DNA from: Agathobacter sp.
GTDB taxonomy: Bacteria > Bacillota > Clostridia > Lachnospirales > Lachnospiraceae
DNA: 64,000 nt
Assembly (NCBI GenBank): GCA_022772675.1
Contig: JALEZW010000032.1
Span: 62,001 to 126,000, forward strand
Reading direction: 5' to 3'
Shown: one piece after another, positions 55,286 through 63,924 of the stretch
Numbering within the stretch: the first letter of the stretch is position 1
Layout: each line of letters begins with the position of its first letter
The notes under the pieces: generated by a model
Seen by the model: only the letters and a program-made list of their open reading frames with translations
Databases searched by the model: none
What the model was told of the DNA's origin: nothing
Program-made: the position numbers and the translations under genes

Positions 55286-55633
55286 TTATGTATACAGTTC
55301 CAGGCTGATTTCCAGGGCCTTGTCAATTTTAACAAGAATCTGATTGTCAAGATGACAGACCTTATCTTTGAGTCTTTTTTTATCGATTGTGCGGAGCTGT
55401 TCCAAAAGAACTACCGAATCTTTGGCAAGGTCATATTTGTCACTGTTTAATTCCACATGGGTCGGAAGCTTTGCCTTATGCATCTGTGAGGTAATTGCAG
55501 CACAGATGACAGTTGGACTGTGACGGTTTCCAACATCATTCTGAATAATGAGTACCGGTCTTACACCTCCCTGCTCGGATCCCACAACCGGTCTTAAATC
55601 TGCGTAATACACATCTCCTCTTTGAACTAACAT
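55286..55633 (-). CDS. MazF/NdoA-family endoribonuclease toxin
   Basis: A 115-residue PemK/MazF toxin of the NdoA (EndoA) type. '[20 protein letters not shown]', '[19 protein letters not shown]' and 'THVELN' match the RNase that cuts at UACAU in Bacillus. The typical antitoxin gene (ndoAI) should lie between alr and this gene. The 234 bp there hold no ORF longer than about 30 codons, so the toxin is orphaned. It follows a weakly spaced GGAG and has its own promoter. Confidence 0.93.
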   Translation of the reverse strand: MLVQRGDVYYADLRPVVGSEQGGVRPVLIIQNDVGNRHSPTVICAAITSQMHKAKLPTHVELNSDKYDLAKDSVVLLEQLRTIDKKRLKDKVCHLDNQILVKIDKALEISLELYT

Positions 55634-55675
55634 ATTCTATCCACTCCATAATTTGTGATACCTTTAGTATTGCCA

Positions 55676-55704
55676 AATTTATCGAGCATATACAAAATAA
55701 TCAA
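55676..55704 (-). promoter_or_regulatory. Candidate promoter of mazF
   Basis: Minus strand: TTGATT (55704-55699), 17-nt spacer, TAAATT (55681-55676). The rest of 55705-55867 has a weak ACGATAA/TTATCGT hairpin and no gene. Confidence 0.45.
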
Positions 55705-55867
55705 GATTTTTCTTCTAAGATAGAATATGTTAATTAGCGAGGACCCGTGCCATGGGACATGAAATCCTTATTGCAGGAAATCCTGATTTTGGGTAACTAT
55801 CTCTCTCAGAACCCCTCCCCATACATTTGCACCCCACGATAAGTCGTGCTTTATCGTTGCTGCGTAA

Positions 55868-57004
55868 CTAATTTTGCTCATATATTCTAGGAACTCTTGG
55901 TGTAATGAGACATGCAAATTCATAGTTGAACCGTCCGGACAGTGCTCCTAATTCTTCCATCGTAATGCAGGAATCTCCGTCTTTACCGAGAAGCGTAACA
56001 GGATCTTCCACCTTTGCTTCCGGAATCTCTGTAATATCCACCATGAACTGATCCATACAGACTCTTCCACAGATTGGAGCTTTTTTCCCATGAATCAGCA
56101 CATAACCTTTATTGGAAAGTCCTCTGGAATATCCATCCGCATACCCCACCGGAATGGTTGCAATCCTTCGCTCTGATGGTGTCTCATAAGTGCCGCCATA
56201 GCTGATCTGCCGTCCTTTTTCCAAAGTCTTAATATAGGCAATATGACTCTTTAGTGACATCACAGGATGCAAAGAAATATTATGGGCAACCTCATCGGAA
56301 GGCCATAGTCCATACAAAGTGATTCCGGCACGGACCATATCCATATTAGCTTCCGGAATTTCCACAATACCGGCACTGTTGGAGCAATGATGAATTTTTA
56401 TTTTTACATTTCTGTCTTCCAGCATTAAGATCATTTTCTGAAAAAGCCGGATTTGTTTCTTTGCAGGCTCTTTATCATACTCATCCGCTTTTGCAAAATG
56501 GGTAAAAATTCCCTCAATTTCAATATTGGGAAGTGCGGCAATCTCTGCTCCCAGGTCTGCATTTTTCTCCGTTACCTGAAGCCCGATTCTGCTCATGCCG
56601 GTATCAATTTTTAAATGGATATGGCAGATCTTTCCCTTTTTTTCTGCAATCTCAGATAGTTTTTCTGCCTCCTCTAACGTACAGACAGCAGGACGAAGAT
56701 CATAATCCACAATAGTCTCATAATGTTCCGGAAAACTGAGTCCTAAGATTAAAACAGGCTTCTTTATCCCCTGATCTATCAAATCTTTCGCCTCATCGGC
56801 TGTTGCGACAGCAAATCCCCATAAATATGGCAGATCTTCTATTGCCTGGGCAACCTTTAGTGCCCCATGTCCATAGGCATCCGCCTTTATAACTGCAGTC
56901 ATCATGGTATCCAGCTTAATATTATGATGCATGGATTCCATATTATACCGCAATGCATCTAAATCAATTCCTGCGTAAACTCGTTCTGTTTTTATCTCAT
57001 TCAT
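55868..57004 (-). CDS. alr: Alanine racemase
   Basis: A 378-residue PLP enzyme that makes D-alanine for peptidoglycan. The PLP lysine is in 'AVIKADAYGHGALKVA' near residue 39. The catalytic Tyr of the second subunit lies in 'ISYGGTYETP', and 'VCMDQFMVDIT' closes the active site. It overlaps nnr by 8 nt. The nnr-alr-mazF order matches the Bacillus layout minus the antitoxin. Confidence 0.97.
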   Translation of the reverse strand: MNEIKTERVYAGIDLDALRYNMESMHHNIKLDTMMTAVIKADAYGHGALKVAQAIEDLPYLWGFAVATADEAKDLIDQGIKKPVLILGLSFPEHYETIVDYDLRPAVCTLEEAEKLSEIAEKKGKICHIHLKIDTGMSRIGLQVTEKNADLGAEIAALPNIEIEGIFTHFAKADEYDKEPAKKQIRLFQKMILMLEDRNVKIKIHHCSNSAGIVEIPEANMDMVRAGITLYGLWPSDEVAHNISLHPVMSLKSHIAYIKTLEKGRQISYGGTYETPSERRIATIPVGYADGYSRGLSNKGYVLIHGKKAPICGRVCMDQFMVDITEIPEAKVEDPVTLLGKDGDSCITMEELGALSGRFNYEFACLITPRVPRIYEQN

Positions 57005-58499
57005 TTGTCAACACATCCTTTAATCCCGTTATGATATCCGAAGCTGTAAGGCTTCTCATTCCACATTGTTCTGCTGCCATATCTCCTGCAAGACCGTGCA
57101 CATAAACCCCAAGGGGTGCCGCAGTATCTGCCACAAGTCCCTGAGCCAGAAAAGAACCGATGATTCCGGAAAGGACATCTCCGCTTCCTGCCGTTGCCAT
57201 ACCGTTATTTCCGGAAAGATTCAGGTAACTTCGTCCAAAGGGAAGGGCTGTTACAGTATGAAAATCCTTAAGGACACAAATGACATCGTAGGTCTGGGCA
57301 AAGGTAACAGCCGATTCCACAAGTCTTGCCTGAATCAGGGAAACCGTATCTTTTGTCAATCGGGCCATCTCTCCCAGGTGTGGTGTCACAATCAGCTCTG
57401 TGTGGGGACGGAGCAAAAGCTCCGGTTCTTTTGCAATGATATTTAATGCATCTGCATCCAGAACAAAAGGAACACTGCTGTATTTCAACAGGAGTTTTAC
57501 AAGTTTTTCTGCATTTTTTTCCGTCCCGATTCCCGGACCTGCTACAATGGCATCTGCCCACTTGAATGTGTCAATTACCTGCTGTTCCTCAAGTTTTGAT
57601 CCATAGGTTGTAAGAATTGCCTCCGGCACTGTGGTCTGTAGTATGTATCTGTTTTCCTCTGCAGTTAAAACCCTGACCAGTCCACAGCCGCTGCGGTATG
57701 CAGCCTTTGCCGCAAGACAGGCGGCACCTGCCATATTTACACTCCCGGCAATGATAAGAAGCTTCCCATAAGTTCCTTTGTTGGAATGAGCATTCCGTTT
57801 TGGCAGAAGTTCCGGTAAATCCTTTTCTTCCAGAACTGCCATTCGCGGTTTTTGGCCCAGCCAGCTCTCATTTGTGATGCCGATTGGAACCACATGCACC
57901 GTTCCTGAATATTCCGTTCCCGGCCATAAATACTGTCCGGTTTTTCCAAAGGAAAATGTAATCGTATGGTCAGCACGAAAGGCACATCCCAAAACGGCTC
58001 CGTCATCTGCATTGATACCGGATGCAATGTCAACAGAAACTTTTTTTCCTGTCAGTCCATTCATATCGGAGATGACATTGGCAAGCTCTCCGGTAATACT
58101 GCGGGAGAGCCCTGTACCGAATATGGCATCAATCACCAGATCATATCTGTCTTTATGATCCTTAACAGTTTCAACCATCGGAATTCTGTAGGAATTGCAG
58201 ATTTTCTTCTGAACCTCATAGGAACTGCTGGTTTTATGTCCTGCTTTTTCCCCTGCCGGATATACGAAAACAGAAATTCCCTTTTCCCGCAGAAGTCTTG
58301 CAATGGCAAGACCATCCGCACCGTTGTTTCCACTTCCACATACAATACATACACTTTTCAGATTGGAATAAATGAGCAAAAGCTTCTGAACAAAAGCCAT
58401 CGCAGCCTGTTCCATCAGTACCAGTTCCGGTACATGAAAGTTCTGTGATGTATTCTGGTCAAGAAGCTTCATCTCTTTTCCCGATACAAGATAACGCAA
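56997..58499 (-). CDS. nnr: Bifunctional NAD(P)H-hydrate epimerase/dehydratase
   Basis: A 500-residue fusion that repairs hydrated NAD(P)H. The N-terminal epimerase (NnrE, about 1-210) has 'VCGSGNNGADGLAIARLL'. The C-terminal ADP/ATP-dependent dehydratase (NnrD, about 225-495) has 'VAGPGIGTEKNAEKL' and 'GNNGMATAGSGDVLSG'. The start is TTG at 58499, where homology begins. AGGAG lies 11 nt upstream, and the upstream gene ends 5 nt away. It overlaps alr by 8 nt. Confidence 0.95.
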   Translation of the reverse strand: MRYLVSGKEMKLLDQNTSQNFHVPELVLMEQAAMAFVQKLLLIYSNLKSVCIVCGSGNNGADGLAIARLLREKGISVFVYPAGEKAGHKTSSSYEVQKKICNSYRIPMVETVKDHKDRYDLVIDAIFGTGLSRSITGELANVISDMNGLTGKKVSVDIASGINADDGAVLGCAFRADHTITFSFGKTGQYLWPGTEYSGTVHVVPIGITNESWLGQKPRMAVLEEKDLPELLPKRNAHSNKGTYGKLLIIAGSVNMAGAACLAAKAAYRSGCGLVRVLTAEENRYILQTTVPEAILTTYGSKLEEQQVIDTFKWADAIVAGPGIGTEKNAEKLVKLLLKYSSVPFVLDADALNIIAKEPELLLRPHTELIVTPHLGEMARLTKDTVSLIQARLVESAVTFAQTYDVICVLKDFHTVTALPFGRSYLNLSGNNGMATAGSGDVLSGIIGSFLAQGLVADTAAPLGVYVHGLAGDMAAEQCGMRSLTASDIITGLKDVLTNE

Positions 58500-58504
58500 A
58501 TCTG

Positions 58505-59170
58505 TTAACTCTCCTCTTTCTTTTCCTGCTCTTTCTTTTCCTGTTCGTCATTTTCTGTTTCTTCGTTTTTTTCCTCATACCGGATATCAAACAGATCCAG
58601 CATGGAAGGTCCAAAAATGTCATGCAGGTAAGCATAAATTTCCCGGTTATTGATGTCCCGGTTCTGTTTTTTTATGATATTTTTTTTTAGATCAACACGT
58701 ACCTGATTAATCCACTCTGCAATCTCATCGGATTCTGCCTTATTAATCCTGAGCTTATCATAGAAATAATCCATACTCTGGAGCATCAGGTTCAGATTCG
58801 TTTCTTTAATCCGGTTCGGGATTTCCAAAAGTTCGTCCTCGACTTCCTCGAGTTTCTGATTGGTCTCATCAATCAGCTGTTTATCGGCGTCCAGCTTTTT
58901 TTCCCGTTCTCCGTTCTGCTCCTCTATCGTTGTGCCGTCCATATTGGCAACGATACTCCCCATCAGCTTTGTTTTTAACTTTTTATACTGCTTCAGGTCT
59001 TCGTTAAGCTTTCCCTGTCTGGCAAGAAGAGCATTTAAATCAGCCTCTGTCTGTTTGATTTCATCCGGTTTCCCATGAACGGCAAAAAGTCTGTGCCATT
59101 TCTGATCCAGAACCAGAATCGGCACTTTTTTACCAGCCAATGCCCTTTTAAACTGTTCTTCATCCTGCAT
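58505..59170 (-). CDS. Conserved coiled-coil protein of unknown function
   Basis: A 221-residue protein. The N-terminal part ('ALAGKKVPILVLDQKWHRLF') is followed by a long coiled coil (about 38-115) and a helical stretch, and it ends in a Glu/Lys-rich tail of about 25 residues. No catalytic motif or signal peptide was seen. It lies 5 nt after rex and 5 nt before nnr, so it is translated in the same operon and is probably cytoplasmic. I do not recognise a function. Confidence 0.75.
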   Translation of the reverse strand: MQDEEQFKRALAGKKVPILVLDQKWHRLFAVHGKPDEIKQTEADLNALLARQGKLNEDLKQYKKLKTKLMGSIVANMDGTTIEEQNGEREKKLDADKQLIDETNQKLEEVEDELLEIPNRIKETNLNLMLQSMDYFYDKLRINKAESDEIAEWINQVRVDLKKNIIKKQNRDINNREIYAYLHDIFGPSMLDLFDIRYEEKNEETENDEQEKKEQEKKEES

Positions 59171-59175
59171 CGCAG

Positions 59176-59808
59176 TTACCTCGAATTTTTCACAATGTTA
59201 TAGGACAGCTGCATCAAGCTGTCTGACAAATGAACATTTTCAACAACCACCTGTTTATCGCTTAAATCCAGATCTACATGGGCAAAATTCCAAATTGCAT
59301 GAATTCCCAGCTCAACTAAATGCTGTGCGGTCTCTTCTGCCTTTTCTTTCGGCAGTGTCAGTGTGGCGATATCCACCTGATTTTTCCGGCAATAAGAATC
59401 CAGCTCATCCATCATATAAATAGGCAGTCCCCGAACGGTCTTTCCTTTCAGATCCGGCTTTACGTCAAAGAGTGCTGTAATAATAAAGCCGAATTTTTCA
59501 AACTTCACATAGTTGGTAATCGCCTGTCCAAGATTTCCGGCACCAATGACAATAATATTATGTGTCTTGTCAAGCCCTAAAATCTTCCCAATTTCATCAT
59601 ACAGATATTTCACATTATATCCGTATCCCTGCTGCCCGAACCCGCCAAAATTATTTAAATCCTGACGAATCTGGGAAGCAGTCACCATCATACGGTGGCT
59701 TAAATCATTGGAGGAAATGCGCTCGACGCCTTCCTCCAAAAGTTCCCCCAAATAGCGGTAATACCTTGGCATTCGCCGGATAACAGCCTGCGATATCTCC
59801 TTTTCCAA
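59176..59808 (-). CDS. rex: Redox-sensing transcriptional repressor Rex
   Basis: A 210-residue dimeric repressor that senses the NADH/NAD ratio. An N-terminal winged helix (about 1-75, 'VERISSNDLSHRMMVTASQIR') is followed by a Rossmann NAD(H)-binding domain with 'IIVIGAGNLGQAI'. The C-terminal swapped helix ends 'DSLMQLSYNIVKNSR'. In Clostridia it controls fermentation and central redox genes. It sits 35 nt downstream of icd, so the redox sensor shares transcription with a reductant-producing enzyme. Confidence 0.96.
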   Translation of the reverse strand: MEKEISQAVIRRMPRYYRYLGELLEEGVERISSNDLSHRMMVTASQIRQDLNNFGGFGQQGYGYNVKYLYDEIGKILGLDKTHNIIVIGAGNLGQAITNYVKFEKFGFIITALFDVKPDLKGKTVRGLPIYMMDELDSYCRKNQVDIATLTLPKEKAEETAQHLVELGIHAIWNFAHVDLDLSDKQVVVENVHLSDSLMQLSYNIVKNSR

Positions 59809-59843
59809 AATCTAATCCTCCAGTCTATACAAAAATCCCTTGT

Positions 59844-61052
59844 TTAAAGAGATGCCTCCAGTTCGGCACGGATTGCCTTAATAAAGTCGGCACTATTTAA
59901 TACTGTTGGATTTGGAATCGTGGTAATCAGTGCAAGATCCTTAGTCATCCTGCCGGACTCAATGGTCTTAATGCAGGCAGCTTCCAGCTTATCTGCAAAT
60001 GCGGAGAGTTCTGCATTGTGGTCAAGTTCTCCCCTCTTTCTTAAAGCTCCTGTCCATGCAAAAATCGTAGCAACTGAGTTTGTAGAGGTTTCCTCTCCCT
60101 TCAAATGCTTATAATAATGTCTCTGAACCGTACCGTGTGCTGCCTCATACTCATAGTATCCCTGGGGAGAAACCAGTACAGAGGTCATCATGGCAAGAGA
60201 GCCAAAGGCAGAGCTTATCATGTCACTCATGACATCCCCGTCATAGTTTTTACATGCCCAGATAAAACCTCCCCTAGATTTCATCACACGGGCAACCGCA
60301 TCATCTATTAATGTATAGAAATATTCGATACCTGCCTCATCAAATTGTTCCTTATAATCCTTATCAAAGATTTCCTGGAAAATATCTTTGAAGGTATGAT
60401 CATATTTTTTGGAAATGGTATCCTTTGTGGCAAACCACAGATCCTGTTTGGTATCTAACGCATACTTAAAACAGCTGTGGGCAAAGCTTTCAATGGAATC
60501 CTCTAAATTGTGCTGTCCCTGAATAATTCCTGCGCCTTTAAACTCATGAATCAGTTCTCTTGTCTCCGTTCCGTCCTCAGCTGTATAGACCAGCTCTGCC
60601 TTTCCCGGTCCCGGAATCTTCATCTCGGAAGCCTTATAGACATCGCCATATGCATGTCTTGCTATGGTAATGGGCTTCTCCCAGGATTTCACGTTTGGTT
60701 CAATTCCTTTTACAACGATTGGGGTACGGAAAACAGTACCGTCCAGCATGGCACGGATGGTGCCGTTGGGGCTCTTCCACATCTCTTTAAGATTGTACTC
60801 GGTCATTCTTGCAGCATTGGGAGTTATCGTTGCGCATTTTACTGCAACGCCATATTTCTTTGTGGCATTTGCAGAGTCAATTGTAACCTGATCATTTGTG
60901 CGGTTACGTTCCTCCAGACCAAGATCATAGTATTCTGTATTCAGGTCAATAAAGGGATTCAGCAGTTCATCTTTGATCATCTGCCAAAGGATACGGGTCA
61001 TTTCATCTCCGTCCATCTCTACCAGTGGTGTCGTCATCTTAATCTTGCTCAT
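59844..61052 (-). CDS. icd: NADP-dependent isocitrate dehydrogenase
   Basis: A 402-residue isocitrate dehydrogenase of the eukaryote-like (type II) subfamily, converting isocitrate to 2-oxoglutarate with NADP. '[19 protein letters not shown]' is the N-terminal motif, '[19 protein letters not shown]' holds substrate residues, and '[15 protein letters not shown]' carries the metal-binding Asp. With a citrate synthase in the same operon it forms the oxidative branch to glutamate. No aconitase gene is in the window. Confidence 0.95.
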   Translation of the reverse strand: MSKIKMTTPLVEMDGDEMTRILWQMIKDELLNPFIDLNTEYYDLGLEERNRTNDQVTIDSANATKKYGVAVKCATITPNAARMTEYNLKEMWKSPNGTIRAMLDGTVFRTPIVVKGIEPNVKSWEKPITIARHAYGDVYKASEMKIPGPGKAELVYTAEDGTETRELIHEFKGAGIIQGQHNLEDSIESFAHSCFKYALDTKQDLWFATKDTISKKYDHTFKDIFQEIFDKDYKEQFDEAGIEYFYTLIDDAVARVMKSRGGFIWACKNYDGDVMSDMISSAFGSLAMMTSVLVSPQGYYEYEAAHGTVQRHYYKHLKGEETSTNSVATIFAWTGALRKRGELDHNAELSAFADKLEAACIKTIESGRMTKDLALITTIPNPTVLNSADFIKAIRAELEASL

Positions 61053-61065
61053 ATTCTTTTCTCCT

Positions 61066-61725
61066 TTACTTCATTAAATTTTCCCAACCGATTTTATCCA
61101 TGTTGGAAATTGTATTTTTTATATGGAGTTTCGCACATTCTTCCGCCGTAGCCGCATCTCTTGCCTTAAGAGCCTCTGCAATTGCACGGTGTTCGTCGGT
61201 GGATGCACGTGCCCGCTCCTTTTGTTCCAGCGTGATTCTGCGAATCCGCTGTAAATAGTGGTGATAATCACGAAGCACACGGGTAAGTTCCTTGCTGCCA
61301 CATGCTTCGTAGACAATCTCATGAAAACGGTTATCCAGCACCAAAATCTGGTCCCAGTTTTCCTTCGAATAATGAAAATCCGACAAAAAAACGGTCTCTT
61401 CCAGTTCTTCAAGCTGTTCTTTTGTGATATTTTCCGCCGCCCACCGGGCACAAAGCCCTTCTAAGAGCGTCCGGATTTCATAAATATCCTTGATATCCTT
61501 AAGGGTCACATTTTCCACAAATGCCCCTTTATTGGGAATGATATGAACCAGTCCCTCCAGCTCCAGCTGGCGTAATGCCTCTCGAACCGGAGTCCTGCTC
61601 ACACCAAGCTCTTCCCCGATATTTTTTTCCTTTAATTCCTCATTTGCCTGATACTTTCCGTTCAGGATGTCCTCACGGATGGAATGAAAAACTTTTGCAC
61701 TCAATGAAGAATGATCCTCAGCCAT
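61066..61725 (-). CDS. GntR-family (FCD/FadR-type) transcriptional regulator
   Basis: A 219-residue regulator. The N-terminal winged helix has '[20 protein letters not shown]' (33-52), and the C-terminal FCD all-helical ligand domain carries the His/Asp/Glu set typical of metal-dependent acid-binding members. It is encoded between the Re-citrate synthase and icd genes. FCD regulators often bind palindromes like TTGTATACAA; a perfect 20-bp palindrome with that core lies 26 bp upstream of the first gene. Autoregulation by a tricarboxylate or 2-oxoacid is a plausible inference. Confidence 0.9.
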   Translation of the reverse strand: MAEDHSSLSAKVFHSIREDILNGKYQANEELKEKNIGEELGVSRTPVREALRQLELEGLVHIIPNKGAFVENVTLKDIKDIYEIRTLLEGLCARWAAENITKEQLEELEETVFLSDFHYSKENWDQILVLDNRFHEIVYEACGSKELTRVLRDYHHYLQRIRRITLEQKERARASTDEHRAIAEALKARDAATAEECAKLHIKNTISNMDKIGWENLMK

Positions 61726-61755
61726 AATATCCCCTATATCATATCGAATTTTGCA

Positions 61756-63138
61756 CTATAACACAATACCCAGTTCATTACAAACGGAAGTAATTTCTAC
61801 AACCAGTTCCTGATTCGTCATGACAGTGACACGTCCCTCATCATACTGGGTATCCACCCATTCCTTCACCCGCTGTACAAGGGTAGAGTTTTTATCCACC
61901 TTTCTGTCCTCCGGCAGATTATAATAATTGTTAATCCAGTGTGCAATTCCCGCAAGTCCGGAGGTGTTGGAAACTGCCACAAGAGGAGGACGGTTTAAAA
62001 ATTTACCCGTGTCAAATATATTATAAATTTCTTCATTCTTAAGAAGACCATCTGCATGAATACCGGCTCTTGTAACATTGAAATTGCTTCCCACAAAGGG
62101 TGTCTGCGGCGGCTGCTTATACCCCAGTTCTTTTTCATAATATTCTGCCAGCTCGGTAATAACCGTTGTATCCATACCATCCAATGTACCGCGAAGCTGT
62201 GCGTATTCAAATACCATAGCTTCCAGAGGTGTGTTTCCGGTACGTTCCCCAATACCAAACAGGGAGCAGTTAACCCCACTGGCTCCATAAAGCCATGCCG
62301 TTGTGGAATTGTTGACTGCCTTGTAAAAATCATTGTGTCCATGCCATTCAATCTGGGAGGACGGCACTCCGGCATGGGTAGTCAGACCATAGATGATTCC
62401 CGGTACACTTCTTGGAATCACGGCTCCCGGATAGTTGACACCATATCCCATCGTATCGCATGCTCTGATCTTAATCGGAATCTTATACTCCTCCTGCAGC
62501 TTCATAAGTTCCACGCAGAACGGAATTACAAAACCGTAAATATCCGAACGGGTAATATCCTCCAAATGGCATCTCGGGCTGATTCCCGTCTCCAGACACT
62601 CCCTGATGACACTTAAATACATATTCATAGCCTCTTTACGGGTCATTTTCATTTTATAGAAAATGTGATAATCGGAACAGCTTACAAGAATTCCTGTCTC
62701 TTTGAGTCCAATATCCTTTACCAGCTGGAAATCCTTTTTGCTGGCACGAATCCATGACGTAACCTCTGGAAATTCATAGCCCCGCTCCAGACATTTATAT
62801 ACCGCATCCCGGTCTTTTTTGCTGTAAAGGAAAAACTCGCTCTGACGAATTTTTCCCTTAGGGCCTCCCAGTCTGTGCAGATAATCATAGATAGTAACAA
62901 TCTGCTCTGTTGTATAAGGAGCACGGGACTGTTGTCCATCCCGGAACGTAGTATCCGTGATCCATATCTCATCCGGCATATTATGTGGCACAATACGGTC
63001 ATTGAATGCGATTTTCGGAACCTCATCATATGGAAACAGATTCCGGAACGTATTGGGTTCATCTACATCCACCAGCTGATAAAAATGTTCCTCCAGCTGT
63101 AAAAGATTTGATTTTTCATTCATTACTACATCTCTCAT
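61756..63138 (-). CDS. Re-type citrate synthase-like DRE-TIM metallolyase
   Basis: A 460-residue member of the isopropylmalate/homocitrate/citramalate synthase superfamily. It has 'TDTTFRDGQQSRAPYTTEQI' (signature DRE-TIM start, about 61-80) and the metal motif 'EWHGHNDF'. 'VGSNFNVTRAGIHADGLL' near 335 follows. Length and overall pattern resemble the Re-citrate synthase of Clostridium kluyveri. The co-transcribed icd supports a citrate role over isopropylmalate. AGGAGG with 9 nt spacing sets the ATG at 63138. Homocitrate or isopropylmalate synthase cannot be ruled out. Confidence 0.78.
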   Translation of the reverse strand: MRDVVMNEKSNLLQLEEHFYQLVDVDEPNTFRNLFPYDEVPKIAFNDRIVPHNMPDEIWITDTTFRDGQQSRAPYTTEQIVTIYDYLHRLGGPKGKIRQSEFFLYSKKDRDAVYKCLERGYEFPEVTSWIRASKKDFQLVKDIGLKETGILVSCSDYHIFYKMKMTRKEAMNMYLSVIRECLETGISPRCHLEDITRSDIYGFVIPFCVELMKLQEEYKIPIKIRACDTMGYGVNYPGAVIPRSVPGIIYGLTTHAGVPSSQIEWHGHNDFYKAVNNSTTAWLYGASGVNCSLFGIGERTGNTPLEAMVFEYAQLRGTLDGMDTTVITELAEYYEKELGYKQPPQTPFVGSNFNVTRAGIHADGLLKNEEIYNIFDTGKFLNRPPLVAVSNTSGLAGIAHWINNYYNLPEDRKVDKNSTLVQRVKEWVDTQYDEGRVTVMTNQELVVEITSVCNELGIVL

Positions 63139-63163
63139 CTGGGCAGTCCTCCTTTTATACGCG

Positions 63164-63183
63164 AATAATTGTATACAATTATT
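63164..63183. promoter_or_regulatory. Perfect 20-bp palindrome, candidate GntR operator
   Basis: AATAATTGTATACAATTATT reads the same on both strands. It lies between the predicted start point and the ribosome site of the citrate synthase operon, and its core fits FCD-type GntR operators. Confidence 0.65.
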
Positions 63184-63196
63184 ACAACTTATTGAT

Positions 63197-63225
63197 ATAG
63201 TAACAACTTAATGCGTCAAAGTCAA
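63197..63225 (-). promoter_or_regulatory. Promoter of the citrate synthase-to-alr operon
   Basis: Minus strand: TTGACT (63225-63220), 17-nt spacer, TACTAT (63202-63197). The palindrome lies about 14-33 bp past the -10, so a bound protein would block transcription. Confidence 0.55.
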
Positions 63226-63246
63226 CGTTAATTTCAAAAAAAAGGA

Positions 63247-63272
63247 ACCCTTTTTCTTTTCTGCCATATGTT
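63247..63272 (+). promoter_or_regulatory. SigK-like promoter of the Cys/Gly-rich gene
   Basis: AC (63247-63248), 16-nt spacer, CATATGTT (63265-63272) fits the SigK pattern AC-N16/17-CATANNNT. A SigA-type -10 (TATAGT, 63272-63277) also overlaps, with no good -35. Confidence 0.35.
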
Positions 63273-63303
63273 ATAGTGTAAATCATTTTATTGGAGGTCA
63301 CTT

Positions 63304-63522
63304 ATGAGTGATTTAACTGCTACAAACTGTGGATGTCCGTCTGAAGGCGGATGCGGATGCAATTCCATTATCTGGATCATTATTCTTCTCTGCTGCTGTG
63401 GAAACGGCGGTGGCGGTCTGTTCGGTGGTGACAGAGGCTGCGGCGGCGGTATGGATTGCTGCTGGATCATCATCCTGCTCTTACTGTGTGGAAACTGTGG
63501 CAGCTGGGGTGGCATCTGCTAA
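63304..63522 (+). CDS. Cys/Gly-rich small protein (chorion-like, HCB type)
   Basis: A 72-residue protein with 13 Cys and 19 Gly. Two modules repeat a hydrophobic stretch (SIIWIIILL, 21-29, and CWIIILLLL, 53-61) followed by Cys-Gly-Asn clusters. Such peptides occur in many gut Clostridia under names like chorion class high-cysteine protein, without known function. The alternation of Cys/Gly segments with short hydrophobic strands suggests a cross-linked surface or spore-layer role, but this is inference. GGAGG precedes the ATG, and a terminator follows. Confidence 0.75.
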   Translation: MSDLTATNCGCPSEGGCGCNSIIWIIILLCCCGNGGGGLFGGDRGCGGGMDCCWIIILLLLCGNCGSWGGIC

Positions 63523-63552
63523 TCAAAAATAATTTTTCCTGACCGTATAGTA

Positions 63553-63585
63553 AAAAAAGAGGATGCATTCTGCATCCTCTTTTTT
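63553..63585. terminator. Strong terminator after the Cys/Gly-rich gene
   Basis: A perfect 15-bp stem (63553-63567 with 63571-63585) with a TTC loop, ending in A/T runs on both strands. It serves this gene and the convergent small gene. Confidence 0.9.
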
Positions 63586-63597
63586 ACAGATGTTTTT

Positions 63598-63765
63598 TCA
63601 CGGCAGCATTTTATTTCTGTAGTTTTTTTCTCTTTCCGCCTCTCTCGCTGCGTTTCGTTCCAGTGCCTCCTTTATTTTGCATTCTCTTGGAATCCTTTTT
63701 CGTTTCAGACACTCTTCATCAACTTCGTAAACACTGTTGCCATCAATAATCAGTTTTCCGGACAT
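63598..63765 (-). CDS. Small basic protein (55 residues), hypothetical
   Basis: An open frame of 55 codons on the minus strand starting 'MSGKLIIDGNSVYEVDEECL' and ending in a basic, charged helix rich in Lys, Arg and Glu. The start has AAAGGA close upstream and the frame ends just before the shared terminator. The amino-acid mix looks like a real protein. I do not know a function. Confidence 0.55.
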   Translation of the reverse strand: MSGKLIIDGNSVYEVDEECLKRKRIPRECKIKEALERNAAREAEREKNYRNKMLP

Positions 63766-63924
63766 ATTTCCTTTCCCATCCTCCTTATTCCATTTTGGAA
63801 CGGGTTTTTGACCTTTGACCCTTATATATCATCATATGTTTCACATCAGATATTGCCCCTCCTTTCACGAATAAGGACAAAAGTAAACGCATAAACTATT
63901 ACAAAAAATATTGAGACCAGTCAT

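Noticed and set aside
55705-55867. Antitoxin gene upstream of mazF
   Set aside because: All frames closed within about 30 codons on the minus strand; no AbrB/RHH-like peptide.
60510-61151. 213-codon plus-strand ORF opposite icd
   Set aside because: Antisense shadow of icd and of the end of the GntR gene, no ribosome site, unlikely residue composition.
62056-62616. 186-codon plus-strand ORF opposite the Re-citrate synthase
   Set aside because: Shadow frame; no start signal and composition unlike real proteins.
63288-63515. 75-codon Pro/Gln-rich minus-strand ORF opposite the Cys/Gly-rich gene
   Set aside because: Pro-rich sequence results from reading the Gly-codon repeats backwards; the plus-strand gene has a ribosome site and terminator.
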